Source: Bradyrhizobium cytisi (lineage in GTDB: Bacteria; Pseudomonadota; Alphaproteobacteria; Rhizobiales; Xanthobacteraceae). Taken from it: a stretch of DNA of 64,000 nt. A program made the position numbers and the translations under genes. Below are positions 1 to 8,075 of this stretch, one piece after another (positions within the stretch are counted from its first letter, which is position 1; each line of letters opens with the position of its first letter). The stretch is taken from positions 1-64,000 of the forward strand of contig NZ_VSSR01000024.1 of the NCBI RefSeq assembly GCF_008123515.1, read 5' to 3'. The notes under the pieces are model-generated. The model saw only the letters and a list, made by a program, of their open reading frames with translations, did no database searches and was not told the origin of the DNA.

Positions 1-456
1 ATGTCTTCGGTTAGGGATCGGATAGAGCGCGACCATCACCACGACCAGGAACGCGCGGCGCGGATCGACCACACGCAGCGCCACCAGCCAGCAGATCACC
101 ATGCCGACGCTGACGGTCGCCATCGCCAGCGCATAAGTCGCCCAGTCCGCCGCCGGAAACACCTTGAACCAGAGCCCGGCGATCCAGCCCGACAACGGCG
201 GATGCTTGCCGTAGCCCCACAGGAATTTCTGTCCCCAGCCCCAGGCTTCTGCGACGTCCATGTGAACGTCCTGCGCCGCCTTGAGATTGATCAGGATGAA
301 GGTCCAGATCACGGCATGCAGGATGGCGAGCTGGATCACCAGCCAAAGCCGGGCTGAGGGGTGGGTCGCGTAGGCAACCAGCCAGGCCCGGAAACGGTCA
401 AAGCTGAGGCGAGTCTTCGCGCGCGCCCGGGCGGAGGGGATCGAGGTCGCTGACAT
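1..456 (-). CDS. Glycosyltransferase family 39-like membrane protein (N-terminal part, runs off the window)
   Basis: The reading frame is open to the left edge, so only the first 152 residues are present. After a basic N-terminus come a hydrophobic segment (about residues 38-55, LWLVIQLAILHAVIWTF), a short luminal loop rich in acidic and aromatic residues (HMDVAEAWGWGQ), the motif YGKHPPLSGW, and then further membrane segments. An Asp-Glu-containing first loop followed by GKHPPL is typical of bacterial PMT/ArnT-type (GT39) transferases, which move a sugar from a polyprenyl-phosphate donor on the periplasmic side. The acceptor cannot be told. ATG start chosen because it gives the expected N-terminus; it is divergent from lepA across 113 bp. 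Confidence 0.75.
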   Translation of the reverse strand, partial: MSATSIPSARARAKTRLSFDRFRAWLVAYATHPSARLWLVIQLAILHAVIWTFILINLKAAQDVHMDVAEAWGWGQKFLWGYGKHPPLSGWIAGLWFKVFPAADWATYALAMATVSVGMVICWLVALRVVDPRRAFLVVVMVALYPIPNRRH

Positions 457-569
457 CGGCTTTGCGTAGCGCGTTTTGGCTCCGCTTGGAATCAGCTTGG
501 CGTGAAGAAAGGCCCTGAAATTACAGCAATATGGTTGCCGCACGGGGATGTGAGTGGTATCCCGCGCCC

Positions 570-2381
570 ATGACGACCGTCCCCATTTCCAACATCCGCA
601 ATTTCTCCATCGTCGCCCATATCGACCATGGCAAATCGACGCTGGCCGACCGCCTGATCCAGATGACCGGGGGCCTGACCGACCGCGAAATGGCCGGCAA
701 GGAGCAGGTGCTCGATTCCATGGACATCGAGCGCGAGCGCGGCATCACCATCAAGGCGCAGACGGTGCGGCTCGCCTACCACGCCAAGGACGGCAAGGAT
801 TACATCTTCAACCTGATGGACACGCCCGGCCATGTCGACTTCGCCTACGAGGTCTCGCGGTCGCTGGCGGCGTGCGAAGGTTCCCTGCTCGTGGTCGACG
901 CCAGCCAGGGCGTCGAAGCGCAGACGCTCGCCAACGTCTACCAGGCGCTCGACAACAATCACGAGATCGTCCCGGTCCTGAACAAGGTCGACCTTCCGGC
1001 TGCCGAGCCCGAGAAGGTCAAGCAGCAGATCGAGGACGTCATCGGCATCGACGCCTCCGACGCCGTGATGATCTCGGCCAAGACCGGCCTCGGCATTCCC
1101 GATGTGCTGGAGGCCATCGTGACCCGCCTGCCGCCGCCGAACGGCGATCGCGACGCGACCCTGAAGGCGCTGCTGGTCGACAGCTGGTACGACGTCTATC
1201 TCGGCGTCGTTGTTCTGATCCGCGTCGTCGACGGCGTCATGAAGAAGGGCAGCCGCGTCCGCATGATGGGCACCGGTGCGGCCTACGACATCGAGCGCGT
1301 CGGCTTCTTCACGCCGAAGATGACGCAGGTCGACGAGCTCGGCCCCGGCGAGATCGGCTTCATCACCGCCGCGATCAAGGAAGTCGCCGACACCCGCGTC
1401 GGCGACACGATCACCGACGACAGGAAGCCGGTCACCGAGATGCTGCCGGGCTTCAAGCCGGCGATCCCCGTGGTGTTCTGCGGCCTGTTCCCGGTCGACG
1501 CCGACGACTTCGAGACGCTGCGCGCCGCGATGGGCAAGCTGCGGCTGAACGACGCCAGCTTCTCCTTCGAGATGGAAACCTCGGCCGCACTCGGCTTCGG
1601 CTTCCGCTGCGGCTTCCTCGGGCTGTTGCACCTCGAGATCATCCAGGAGCGGCTGTCGCGCGAATTCGACCTCAATCTGATCGCGACCGCGCCGAGCGTC
1701 ATCTACAAGATGAAGCTCAACGACGGCAGCGAGATCGAGATCCACAATCCCATCGACATGCCCGACGTGGTCAAGATCGCGGAGATCCAGGAGCCCTGGA
1801 TCGAGGCGACCATCCTCACGCCCGACGAGTATCTCGGCAGCGTGCTGAAGCTGTGCCAGGACCGCCGCGGCGCGCAGAAGGAGCTGACTTACGTCGGCTC
1901 CCGCGCAATGGTGAAATACGACCTGCCGCTCAACGAAGTCGTGTTCGACTTCTACGACCGGCTGAAGTCGGTCTCGAAGGGTTACGCCTCGTTCGACTAT
2001 CATCTCACCGACTACAAGCCGGCCGATCTCGTCAAGATGCAGATCCTGGTCAACAACGAGCCGGTCGATGCGCTCTCGATGCTGGTGCATCGCACCCGCG
2101 CGGAGGGGCGCGGCCGCGCCATGGTCGAGAAGATGAAGGACCTGATCCCGCCGCACATGTTCCAGATCCCGATCCAGGCGGCGATCGGCGGCAAGGTGAT
2201 CGCGCGCGAGACCGTGCGCGCGCTGCGCAAGGACGTCACCGCCAAGTGCTATGGCGGCGACATCACGCGCAAACGAAAACTTCTGGAGAAGCAGAAGGAA
2301 GGCAAGAAGAAGATGCGGCAGTTCGGCAAGGTCGACATCCCGCAGGAAGCCTTCATTGCCGCGCTGAAGGTCGACAGCTGA
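570..2381 (+). CDS. lepA: Elongation factor 4 (LepA), ribosome back-translocase GTPase
   Basis: 603 residues, normal for the family. The GTPase domain has the P-loop AHIDHGKST (about 17-24), the G3 motif DTPGH (85-89), NKVD (139-142) and SAK (170-172), followed by EF-G-like domains and the LepA C-terminal domain with its basic tail ([15 protein letters not shown]). LepA acts on ribosomes in the cytoplasm and affects initiation and translocation under stress. The frame is open 13 codons upstream, but the ATG giving [12 protein letters not shown] matches the conserved family start. A hairpin with a T-run lies about 70 bp downstream, so the gene is probably monocistronic. Confidence 0.97.
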   Translation: MTTVPISNIRNFSIVAHIDHGKSTLADRLIQMTGGLTDREMAGKEQVLDSMDIERERGITIKAQTVRLAYHAKDGKDYIFNLMDTPGHVDFAYEVSRSLAACEGSLLVVDASQGVEAQTLANVYQALDNNHEIVPVLNKVDLPAAEPEKVKQQIEDVIGIDASDAVMISAKTGLGIPDVLEAIVTRLPPPNGDRDATLKALLVDSWYDVYLGVVVLIRVVDGVMKKGSRVRMMGTGAAYDIERVGFFTPKMTQVDELGPGEIGFITAAIKEVADTRVGDTITDDRKPVTEMLPGFKPAIPVVFCGLFPVDADDFETLRAAMGKLRLNDASFSFEMETSAALGFGFRCGFLGLLHLEIIQERLSREFDLNLIATAPSVIYKMKLNDGSEIEIHNPIDMPDVVKIAEIQEPWIEATILTPDEYLGSVLKLCQDRRGAQKELTYVGSRAMVKYDLPLNEVVFDFYDRLKSVSKGYASFDYHLTDYKPADLVKMQILVNNEPVDALSMLVHRTRAEGRGRAMVEKMKDLIPPHMFQIPIQAAIGGKVIARETVRALRKDVTAKCYGGDITRKRKLLEKQKEGKKKMRQFGKVDIPQEAFIAALKVDS

Positions 2382-2449
2382 GGCTGTTCAACGTTCGGCC
2401 CGGGATGTCCTGGGGGCCGGACACCCCAGATCTCGAAAACAACCCCATG

Positions 2450-2493
2450 CACAGTAGCCGACGCCTTGTCGGCGCTGTGGTTTTTCGATTTTT
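2450..2493 (+). terminator. Intrinsic terminator after lepA
   Basis: Arms CACAG..GCCGAC and GTCGGC..CTGTG form a hairpin with a 5-base loop and a small bulge, followed by TTTTT. A second small AT-rich palindrome (CGATTTT/AAAATCG) begins within the T-tract and could act on the other strand. Confidence 0.7.
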
Positions 2494-2568
2494 ACGAAAA
2501 TCGGTTGACGCGTCGGGCAAAACACCGGCAGGATGGCATCATGGCAGTGGTGCAGCCGGCAGGCGACG

Positions 2569-2862
2569 ATGTCCCATCAACCCATCCCCATCACGTTTGC
2601 GCTCATCGCCCGAATACCGGCAGAGGGCGTCGCGGACTTCAGAGCCTATGAGGATGCGGTGCTGCCGCTCTTGCCCGAGTTCAACGGGCGCCTGGAGCGG
2701 CGGCTTCGAAATGCCGATGGCACGATGGAAATGCACATCGTCAGCTTCGCATCCGAAGCGGACTTCCAGAACTATCGGAATGACCCACGGCGAACGGCTC
2801 AAGTCTGGCTGCTGGAAAAATCATCCGCCAAGCTGGAATTGGCTCCGATGGCGAACGTCTGA
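2569..2862 (+). CDS. DUF1330-like small protein (dimeric alpha/beta barrel fold)
   Basis: 97 residues. The pattern FRAYEDAVLPLLPEFNGRLERR, then an HIVSFASEADFQNYRNDPRR-type strand-helix block, is like DUF1330/NIPSNAP-type ferredoxin-fold proteins, many of which have no known reaction. The ATG giving MSHQPIPITFAL was chosen because the fold starts there; an in-frame ATG 12 codons upstream would add residues that do not look conserved. It stands alone between the lepA terminator and an empty stretch. The family call rests on sequence pattern only. Confidence 0.7.
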   Translation: MSHQPIPITFALIARIPAEGVADFRAYEDAVLPLLPEFNGRLERRLRNADGTMEMHIVSFASEADFQNYRNDPRRTAQVWLLEKSSAKLELAPMANV

Positions 2863-3231
2863 CGGCTCAATGATCGCTTCATGATCTGATGAAGGCAGCG
2901 AATGCACGCCGCGCCGTTCCATTGGTTCTGGAGGATCGTCGCCATCATGGCTTGAACGCCCATGAACCCTCGTCTGAAAATTTGATCGTCATAAAAACAA
3001 TCCGAAGGAGATGCCAAGGACGATGGATGCGCAACGCCCGTAGATGTACGGGGAAGCGCGCCGGACGGCAGTCTCGCTGATTGCGCCAGTTGTGCTCGAA
3101 ACGCGATTTGAAGGTGCAACAGAATCGAATCGCTCTTCGGGGATGAAAATTAGTTCAGCCTCATAATCGTAATGACTCCGACGCAAAAAAAGAAAATAGG
3201 CTGCAATCAACAAGAATAAAGGGAGGAGTAC
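2863..3231. other. Intergenic stretch without a convincing gene
   Basis: 369 bp. Short open frames exist on both strands, but none has a ribosome-binding site with a recognisable product. The last bases carry the strong Shine-Dalgarno sequence of the next gene. Confidence 0.5.
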
Positions 3232-3447
3232 ATGGATACTGCGGGTCGCCTGCGCGCGATGGCAGTGCTGTGCCGTCAGACAGCCGCGCGTCATCCTGAT
3301 CGAAGTTGGAAACTGCTCGCCGAAGCTGAGTATTGGGAACATTTGGCCAATGATGCAGCGCTCGATCATTTCGACCATTGCTCGGTTTGCCCACCGCTTC
3401 ACGGAAGGCGCAGCATTACACAGCCGGCCGCGGCACCCGCGGAGTGA
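3232..3447 (+). CDS. Small hypothetical protein (71 aa)
   Basis: A very good Shine-Dalgarno sequence (GGGAGGAG, 4 bases before ATG) supports translation. The N-terminal half is helical (MDTAGRLRAMAVLCRQTAARHPDRSW) with a WKLLAEAEYWEHLA segment. Short proteins of this helical type are frequent in Bradyrhizobium and have no known role. No signal peptide or membrane segment. A hairpin with TTTT follows about 90 bp downstream. Confidence 0.6.
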   Translation: MDTAGRLRAMAVLCRQTAARHPDRSWKLLAEAEYWEHLANDAALDHFDHCSVCPPLHGRRSITQPAAAPAE

Positions 3448-3536
3448 CTGCGAAACCAAATGGTTTGTTAGCTTCTGTGTGCCTAACTTGATGAGTGCCG
3501 CCCACCGCCGATCGCGGCACATTGGAATGGGAATGC

Positions 3537-3577
3537 CGGCCCCGGCTGTTACCCCATCCTGCGGCTGGGGCCGTTTT
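3537..3577 (+). terminator. Probable intrinsic terminator of the 71-aa gene
   Basis: CGGCCCCGG and CTGGGGCCG pair with one mismatch around a 19-base loop and are followed by TTTT. Confidence 0.5.
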
Positions 3578-3613
3578 GAACTTTCACAGCATCGTTCAAC
3601 CCGGTCCACAACC

Positions 3614-3748
3614 ATGATTAGAGGCTTCGCCATAGCGCTATTCGGAATGGGGTTCCTTTCCCAGCTTGATCGCGCGCTCTTCTACGGTCGCAATACTGAG
3701 GCCGCGCTCCGGCTCATGCGGGACATCAGCAGAGGCTTCGGACTGTAG
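3614..3748 (+). CDS. Possible small membrane-associated peptide (44 aa)
   Basis: The frame encodes a hydrophobic start (MIRGFAIALFGMGFLSQLD) followed by a charged helix (RNTEAALRLMRDISRGFGL). The composition looks like a real small protein, but there is no clear Shine-Dalgarno sequence, so the call is weak. It converges on the small helix-turn-helix gene that follows. Confidence 0.35.
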   Translation: MIRGFAIALFGMGFLSQLDRALFYGRNTEAALRLMRDISRGFGL

Positions 3749-3796
3749 GACACCGTCCGTGCGCCTCGTTGAGCAGGCAGCGCCCCGACACGGCCG

Positions 3797-3961
3797 CTAC
3801 TTCTTCAACAATATTCCTTTCGCTCGCGCCATTCGCCTGACTGATCCGGCATGGCGGCCCAATTCGGCGGCGATCTTCAATGCTCCAACGCCCCGCCGGG
3901 CCAGCGCGCCCAACCGTCGAATCTCCTGCTCGGTCCATTGCTTTGGCTTCGGTGTCTTCAT
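3797..3961 (-). CDS. Small helix-turn-helix protein (54 aa)
   Basis: Reading the minus strand from the ATG gives MKTPKPKQWTEQEIRRLG, then LARRGVGALKIAAELGRH, then AGSVRRMARAKGILLKK. This is a short HTH with a W..EEI first helix and an IAAELGRHAGSVRRMA recognition region, similar to GcrA/Myb-like small DNA-binding proteins common in Bradyrhizobium genomes. It is below the usual length cut-off for gene calling. Its target is unknown. Start codon context is weak (GGGG about 6 bases upstream). Confidence 0.6.
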   Translation of the reverse strand: MKTPKPKQWTEQEIRRLGALARRGVGALKIAAELGRHAGSVRRMARAKGILLKK

Positions 3962-4125
3962 GGTGCGGCCCCGCGACCTGCACCACTAACGACTGCGGCT
4001 AGGGGCCAGCACTTGGGAAATTTACGGGTGGCGCACCCGGGTCGATAACCGCTTCTGGCCCGGAAGCAGAGAAGGCCGAACTCTCGGCTTCAGAGGCGCG
4101 CGCTTAACCTCCGCCGACATTGCCC

Positions 4126-4815
4126 TCATCCGATCGCGAAATCGGCCGCTGCCTCGGCGTGAATGGCCGTGGTGTCGAAGGTCTCGACCGACGTATCGGC
4201 AGCCCCGACCAGCATCGTGATCTCGGTGCAGCCGAGGATGATGCACTCCGCCCCGCGCTTAACGAGCGCGGCCATCACGTCCTGATAGCTGCGTCGCGAG
4301 GGCTCGGCGACGACACCAAGGCACAGCTCGTCGTAGATGATGCGGTTCACGTCGGCCCGCTCGTCGGCTGAGGGAATGAGGACATCGAGATCATGCGCGC
4401 GCAGCCGATCGATGTAGAACTCCTCTTCCATCGTGAACTTCGTGCCCAGCAACCCGACCCGTCGATATCCCTTGGCCCGAATGCGCTGCGCCGTTGCGTC
4501 GCCGATGTGAATGAAGGGAATGGTCAGCTTCGACGTGATTTCAGGCGCGAGCTTGTGCATCGTGTTGGTGCACAGCACGATCGCTCGCGCACCTGCGCTT
4601 TCGAGCCGCGCGGCCACCTCCGCAAGGCTCGCCGCCGCCTCGGCCCAGCGGCCGGCGTATTGCATCTCCTTGATCTCCTGGAAATCGTAGGAGTACAGCA
4701 ACAGCGGAGCCGAATGCAGCTTCCCCATACGGTCGCGGACGCGCTCGTTGATGAGCTTGTAGTAGAGCGCGGTGCTTTCCCAGCTCATGCCCCCGATCAG
4801 GCCGATGGTTTGCAT
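4126..4815 (-). CDS. Aspartate/glutamate racemase family protein (YgeA-like)
   Basis: 229 residues. The N-terminus MQTIGLIGGMSWEST and the two cysteine motifs LCTNTMHK (about residue 83) and LGCTEI (about 195) are the catalytic signatures of the PLP-independent Asp/Glu racemase family, in which two thiols remove and return the alpha proton. Broad-specificity amino-acid racemases such as YgeA share this start. The ATG was placed here because GGAG lies 8 bases upstream and the family N-terminus fits; the frame is open 21 codons further. No operon partner. Confidence 0.88.
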   Translation of the reverse strand: MQTIGLIGGMSWESTALYYKLINERVRDRMGKLHSAPLLLYSYDFQEIKEMQYAGRWAEAAASLAEVAARLESAGARAIVLCTNTMHKLAPEITSKLTIPFIHIGDATAQRIRAKGYRRVGLLGTKFTMEEEFYIDRLRAHDLDVLIPSADERADVNRIIYDELCLGVVAEPSRRSYQDVMAALVKRGAECIILGCTEITMLVGAADTSVETFDTTAIHAEAAADFAIG

Positions 4816-4933
4816 CTTGGCGTCTCCGAACAGTGATTCAACCGCATTGTAAACGAGGACGTCGAAGCTCGCCATCACGTCGTCCTGAGGTGCGAGGCCC
4901 GCGATGCGAATGCATCATCGGTCTGATACAGTT

Positions 4934-5030
4934 CGTAGGATGGGTTGAGCTCTTGCGAAACCCATCGCGCTGACCAGCGTACAGCGGGAATGAAATTCGA
5001 TGGGTTTCGCTTCGCTCTGCCCATCCTACG
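4934..5030. repeat. 97-bp palindromic intergenic repeat, copy 1
   Basis: Perfect 11-bp outer inverted repeats (CGTAGGATGGG ... CCCATCCTACG) and perfect 12-bp inner ones (GCGAAACCCATC at 4955-4966, GATGGGTTTCGC at 4999-5010) make a long two-step hairpin. A near-identical copy of the same length and orientation lies at 5595-5691. MITE/REP-like elements of this type are common in Bradyrhizobium. It ends two bases before the TAG stop of the gene to its right, and AGCTA after the arm is shared by both copies. Confidence 0.85.
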
Positions 5031-5032
5031 AG

Positions 5033-5491
5033 CTATGCGCTCGCAAGCGCCTTGGCTGATGCATTGGCGTGGTCTCTTTGCTCGATAAATCTACGAGCGC
5101 GAGGGATGGGATCATGCAGATACTGATCTGGTCCCCGCATCTGTCGCTTGTTCAAGTCTGCTGTAGAGAGGAGGTTGAAGTCCACCCTTCGGATTGCGCA
5201 GAGCCAACCGTCATATTGCCTAGACCATACACGCTTGTGATGCTCCAGGAGCCGGTCAAGGATAGAATAGCCGTGATAATCGAACGCAATGACGCCGTTG
5301 GTTAGGTAGACATGGTATCCTAAGAAACTTCCGGCCGGGATCACGCGCTCCGCATAAAAGCCGGGAAGCGGAGGCTGATCCAAGAAAACTCCAGCAAGGA
5401 TATGGCAGGCGCCGTACCCGAAGAAGATACGGTCCGGCAGTGACCACTGCCGATGCGGGTCCGCTTTAACGCCTGGCTTGAGAACGTACAT
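5033..5491 (-). CDS. Hypothetical protein (152 aa) between two repeat copies
   Basis: I do not recognise the family. The protein starts MYVLKPGVKADPHRQWSLPD and is rich in aromatic residues (FFGYGACHILAGVFL, GFYAERVIPAGSFLGYH, FDYHGYSILDRLLEHHKR), suggesting a compact soluble alpha/beta fold. No signal peptide or clear membrane helix. The ATG was chosen because upstream in-frame sequence runs back into the second repeat copy and has no protein-like composition. The stop codon and perhaps the last codons derive from the edge of the repeat. Confidence 0.6.
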   Translation of the reverse strand: MYVLKPGVKADPHRQWSLPDRIFFGYGACHILAGVFLDQPPLPGFYAERVIPAGSFLGYHVYLTNGVIAFDYHGYSILDRLLEHHKRVWSRQYDGWLCAIRRVDFNLLSTADLNKRQMRGPDQYLHDPIPRARRFIEQRDHANASAKALASA

Positions 5492-5594
5492 CGTGGTCGC
5501 TCGATGCTGATTCGCAAGGCTGGAGCGTATCACCAACCGGATCGTATGCGCTGCGTGAGTCCGGTGTGCCCCGGAGCCGACAAACTCGGCAGCC

Positions 5595-5691
5595 CGTAAG
5601 ATGGGTTGAGCTCTTGCGAAACCCATCGCGCTGACCAGCGTACAGCGGGAATGAAGTTTGATGGGCTTCGCTTCGATCTGCCCATCCTACG
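5595..5691. repeat. 97-bp palindromic intergenic repeat, copy 2
   Basis: Same element as at 4934-5030, same orientation and length. The left arm has one change (CGTAAGATGGG) and the inner right arm one (GATGGGCTTCGC). Its right edge is again followed by AGCTA, whose CTA is the TAG stop of the TPR gene. Confidence 0.85.
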
Positions 5692-5693
5692 AG

Positions 5694-6791
5694 CTAACTC
5701 CACGAATGCTTCTCCAGAGCCGCCGCGATTCTCTCCAGGGCGGCGTTCCTGTGCTGCATGTCGGCAATCTGCTGTTCGCAAACCTCGATCATTGTCCGCC
5801 CGGACCATCGGCGCGCATACACGCCTGTTCGGCTGCAAAGCCAGCCAATCACGGCCAGCAAGACAATGGTGGCGAGCCATAACAGCACTTGTCCCGGGCC
5901 AAGGTCCGCGAAGGCACGGCGGAAATCGCCCCTGGAAAGGTACGCAGTGGCGCGACTGCTATGGGCGTCGCTATCATTCGGATCAAGCGAGATGATCTGA
6001 TCGTAGTCGGCGATGGCGCGGTCGACGTCACCTTTGGCTTGATAAGCGTCGCCACGGTAGTAGTAGGCGTCCCTGTATTGCGGATAGAGCGCGATCGCCT
6101 GACTACAGTCGGCGATGGCGCGATCGAAGTCACCCTTTTCCCTGTATACGAGGCAGCGGTTGTAATAGGGGGGCGCATATTTCGGATAAAGCGCGATCAC
6201 CTGATCGAGGTCAGCGATGGCGCGATCGAGATCGCCTTTGGCATGGTAGGCGCTGCCGCGGGCTGAGAGGGCGAAATAGCTGTTGGCATTGAGCTGGATG
6301 CTGTCGGTATAGTCCGCGATGGCACGGTCGATGTCACCCTTGGCTTGATAGGCGTAGCCGCGCTCGTCGTATCCGACCCGCTTTCCATAGTCCGACAGGC
6401 CGCCTTCGAACGCCCGGTTAACGTCCGCTATCGCCCGGTCGTAGTCATGCCGTTGGTTGTAGATATGCGAGCGGTTGAGCAGTGAGCTCACAGCTTCTGG
6501 TTCAAGCCGGATCGCGTCGGTGTAGTCCTTGAGGGCGCGGTCGACGCAATCGGCAAGGCTTGTCCATGACCAGAAGTCGCCGCGCTGATGATACAGGATG
6601 GACAGGTCGCGGTCATCGTAGTCTCCGCTTTCAATCGCGCGTGTACAGGCAGCGATGGTCGCGGCAGCGGTTTCCTTCGATCCGTTCAAACACTCCTGTC
6701 GATCGTCGGCTGCCGCCGGCCGGCTGACGAAAGCCACCGCTGCGAATACCAGGGCGACCAGCCAGACATGCGCGGAAATCCAAGAGCGCAT
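5694..6791 (-). CDS. TPR-repeat protein with signal peptide and C-terminal membrane anchor plus coiled tail
   Basis: 365 residues. A signal peptide or first membrane helix (about 4-28, ending SRPAAADD) is followed by about seven TPR units (55-290) with repeated GDxDRAIADY/xxALYP patterns, a membrane helix (about 296-320, GQVLLWLATIVLLAVIGWL), then a short helix EQQIADMQHRNAALERIAAALEK. TPRs bind peptides or partner proteins, here probably on the periplasmic side with the tail inside. Start chosen at the ATG with GGAGAA upstream. The tail is nearly the same as that of the next gene upstream (6824-7129), so the two are related by partial duplication and likely work together. The role is unknown. 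Confidence 0.8.
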   Translation of the reverse strand: MRSWISAHVWLVALVFAAVAFVSRPAAADDRQECLNGSKETAAATIAACTRAIESGDYDDRDLSILYHQRGDFWSWTSLADCVDRALKDYTDAIRLEPEAVSSLLNRSHIYNQRHDYDRAIADVNRAFEGGLSDYGKRVGYDERGYAYQAKGDIDRAIADYTDSIQLNANSYFALSARGSAYHAKGDLDRAIADLDQVIALYPKYAPPYYNRCLVYREKGDFDRAIADCSQAIALYPQYRDAYYYRGDAYQAKGDVDRAIADYDQIISLDPNDSDAHSSRATAYLSRGDFRRAFADLGPGQVLLWLATIVLLAVIGWLCSRTGVYARRWSGRTMIEVCEQQIADMQHRNAALERIAAALEKHSWS

Positions 6792-6823
6792 CCACTTCTC
6801 CCCGCGATGCACCGATGTGCGAG

Positions 6824-7129
6824 CTAACCGGCAGACGGCTTTTCAAGGGCCGCCGCGATCCTCTCCAACAATGTGTTCGTGCGTTGGGTTTCGGCGACCT
6901 GCTGCTCGAAGAGATCGACCCAACTCGCCCCGGATGACGCGCGCCCATTCCTGCGCGAAAACCACAACCAAACGCCCACCAGCGCCAGGAAGGGCAACCA
7001 GGACACAATCAGACTCACCAACCAGTACGGCGCACCACCGCGTGGTGTGAGCGTAAACCAGGCGAGAAGAACTCCGACAAGAGCGATCCACACGACAACG
7101 GGCAGAAACCAAGAGCGAGGCTTGGTCAT
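6824..7129 (-). CDS. Small two-helix membrane protein sharing the TPR protein's tail
   Basis: 101 residues: MTKPRSWFLPVVVWIALVGV begins membrane helix 1, and a second helix (PYWLVSLIVSWLPFLALVGVWLWF) precedes a cytoplasmic tail FEQQVAETQRTNTLLERIAAALEKPSAG. That tail aligns with the last 28 residues of the TPR gene just downstream (32 bp gap, same strand), and both have a membrane helix before it. Start codon is uncertain: the frame is open upstream, but the hydrophobic segment begins right after this ATG. Function unknown; probably co-transcribed with the TPR gene. Confidence 0.65.
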   Translation of the reverse strand: MTKPRSWFLPVVVWIALVGVLLAWFTLTPRGGAPYWLVSLIVSWLPFLALVGVWLWFSRRNGRASSGASWVDLFEQQVAETQRTNTLLERIAAALEKPSAG

Positions 7130-7393
7130 TCCAGGCACGACAGTCCCCTTGGTTGGCCTCAGAGACGGCATGCTATCATTGGTTGATTGGCCTTTCCATG
7201 CCCTCCCCTCTGCAGCCGTCGCAATGGTTAGCCGTTTCTTGCGAGATCTCAGCCACCATGAAAGGCTCGGCGCGAGCGAGCGCACTGGCGCCTGTCGCGA
7301 CCGCGCGCCATCCGTCTCGGTCGATGGCAGGAGGGGAACCGTTGCGCCAACACTTGCATCCGGCCCCGCCTCCATCCCCTGGCTTGCGCGCCC

Positions 7394-7810
7394 TTACGAC
7401 GTCTTCTGCTTCGCCTCGACGTATCGCGCAAAACTGTCGAGGATCGCCTGCCAGCCGCCTTGCTGCTGCTCGACCGAGTGCGTCTCTTCGCCATCGAACA
7501 CGACGCGGACGACGACGCCCTTCGGACCGGGGACGAACTCGACCTCGGCCTTGCGATCGCCGAACGCATATTCGATCAGCTTGTGCTCAACGATCGTCGT
7601 GTAGGTGCCGGCGAAGTCAAAACCCATGCTGCCGTCCTTGGCCTCCATGCGGGACGTGAACACGCCGCCTTCGCGCAGGTCGACCGTCGCTTTGGTCGTA
7701 TGCCAGTCGTCCGACGCGGCGTTCCACTTCACGATGTCGGCAGGCGTCGTATAGGCACGCCAGACCTGATCGATCGGGGCGGCGACGCTGGTTTCGACGG
7801 TGATCCTCAT
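7394..7810 (-). CDS. SRPBCC / AHSA1-like (START-fold) protein
   Basis: 138 residues. MRITVETSVAAPIDQVWRAYTTPADIVKWNAASDDW, then FAGTYTTIVEHKLIEYAFGDRKAEVEF and GGWQAILDSFARYVE, is the classic AHSA1 helix-grip pattern, which binds a hydrophobic ligand; such proteins occur as stress or toxin-response proteins, often next to ArsR regulators (none here). The ATG was set 8 bases after GGAG; another ATG two codons upstream is too close to it. Single gene, convergent with nothing nearby. Confidence 0.88.
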   Translation of the reverse strand: MRITVETSVAAPIDQVWRAYTTPADIVKWNAASDDWHTTKATVDLREGGVFTSRMEAKDGSMGFDFAGTYTTIVEHKLIEYAFGDRKAEVEFVPGPKGVVVRVVFDGEETHSVEQQQGGWQAILDSFARYVEAKQKTS

Positions 7811-8075
7811 GGGCATTGCTCCAGTTCGATTTTGACGGCTCGAGGTGGCGACGTCACTTCCGGTGTGCGGGGTCCATGTCCAGCACGTCCGGGAGGTGTC
7901 CACCCAAGGACGGTCGAGACCGGCCGTTGCCGACATGGCCGGGCCGTCAATACGAAAAAAATCGGATGCTGGGGAGGAGTCCTGGATGGATTAGAACCGA
8001 CCGCCCTCTTTACTTTCGCATGAAGCGCAGTAAGGCATTGCTCGCTGGAAAAGCGGGTCGCCGCCAATACCTCAA

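Noticed and set aside
492..2156. Long open frame of 554 codons on the minus strand opposite lepA
   Set aside because: Composition is the reverse-strand shadow of a high-GC gene (many His, Asp, Arg, Val repeats) and lepA has full family motifs.
554..2884. 776-codon plus-strand frame overlapping lepA in another frame
   Set aside because: Arg/Pro/His-rich out-of-frame shadow; no recognisable domain.
2989..3633. 214-codon minus-strand frame with one hydrophobic stretch
   Set aside because: Overlaps the small gene with a strong ribosome-binding site on the other strand, lacks its own Shine-Dalgarno sequence and resembles no family.
7820..8075. Possible tRNA or small RNA in the gap before the serine hydrolase gene
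   Set aside because: I could not fold a cloverleaf or find T-loop and anticodon features.
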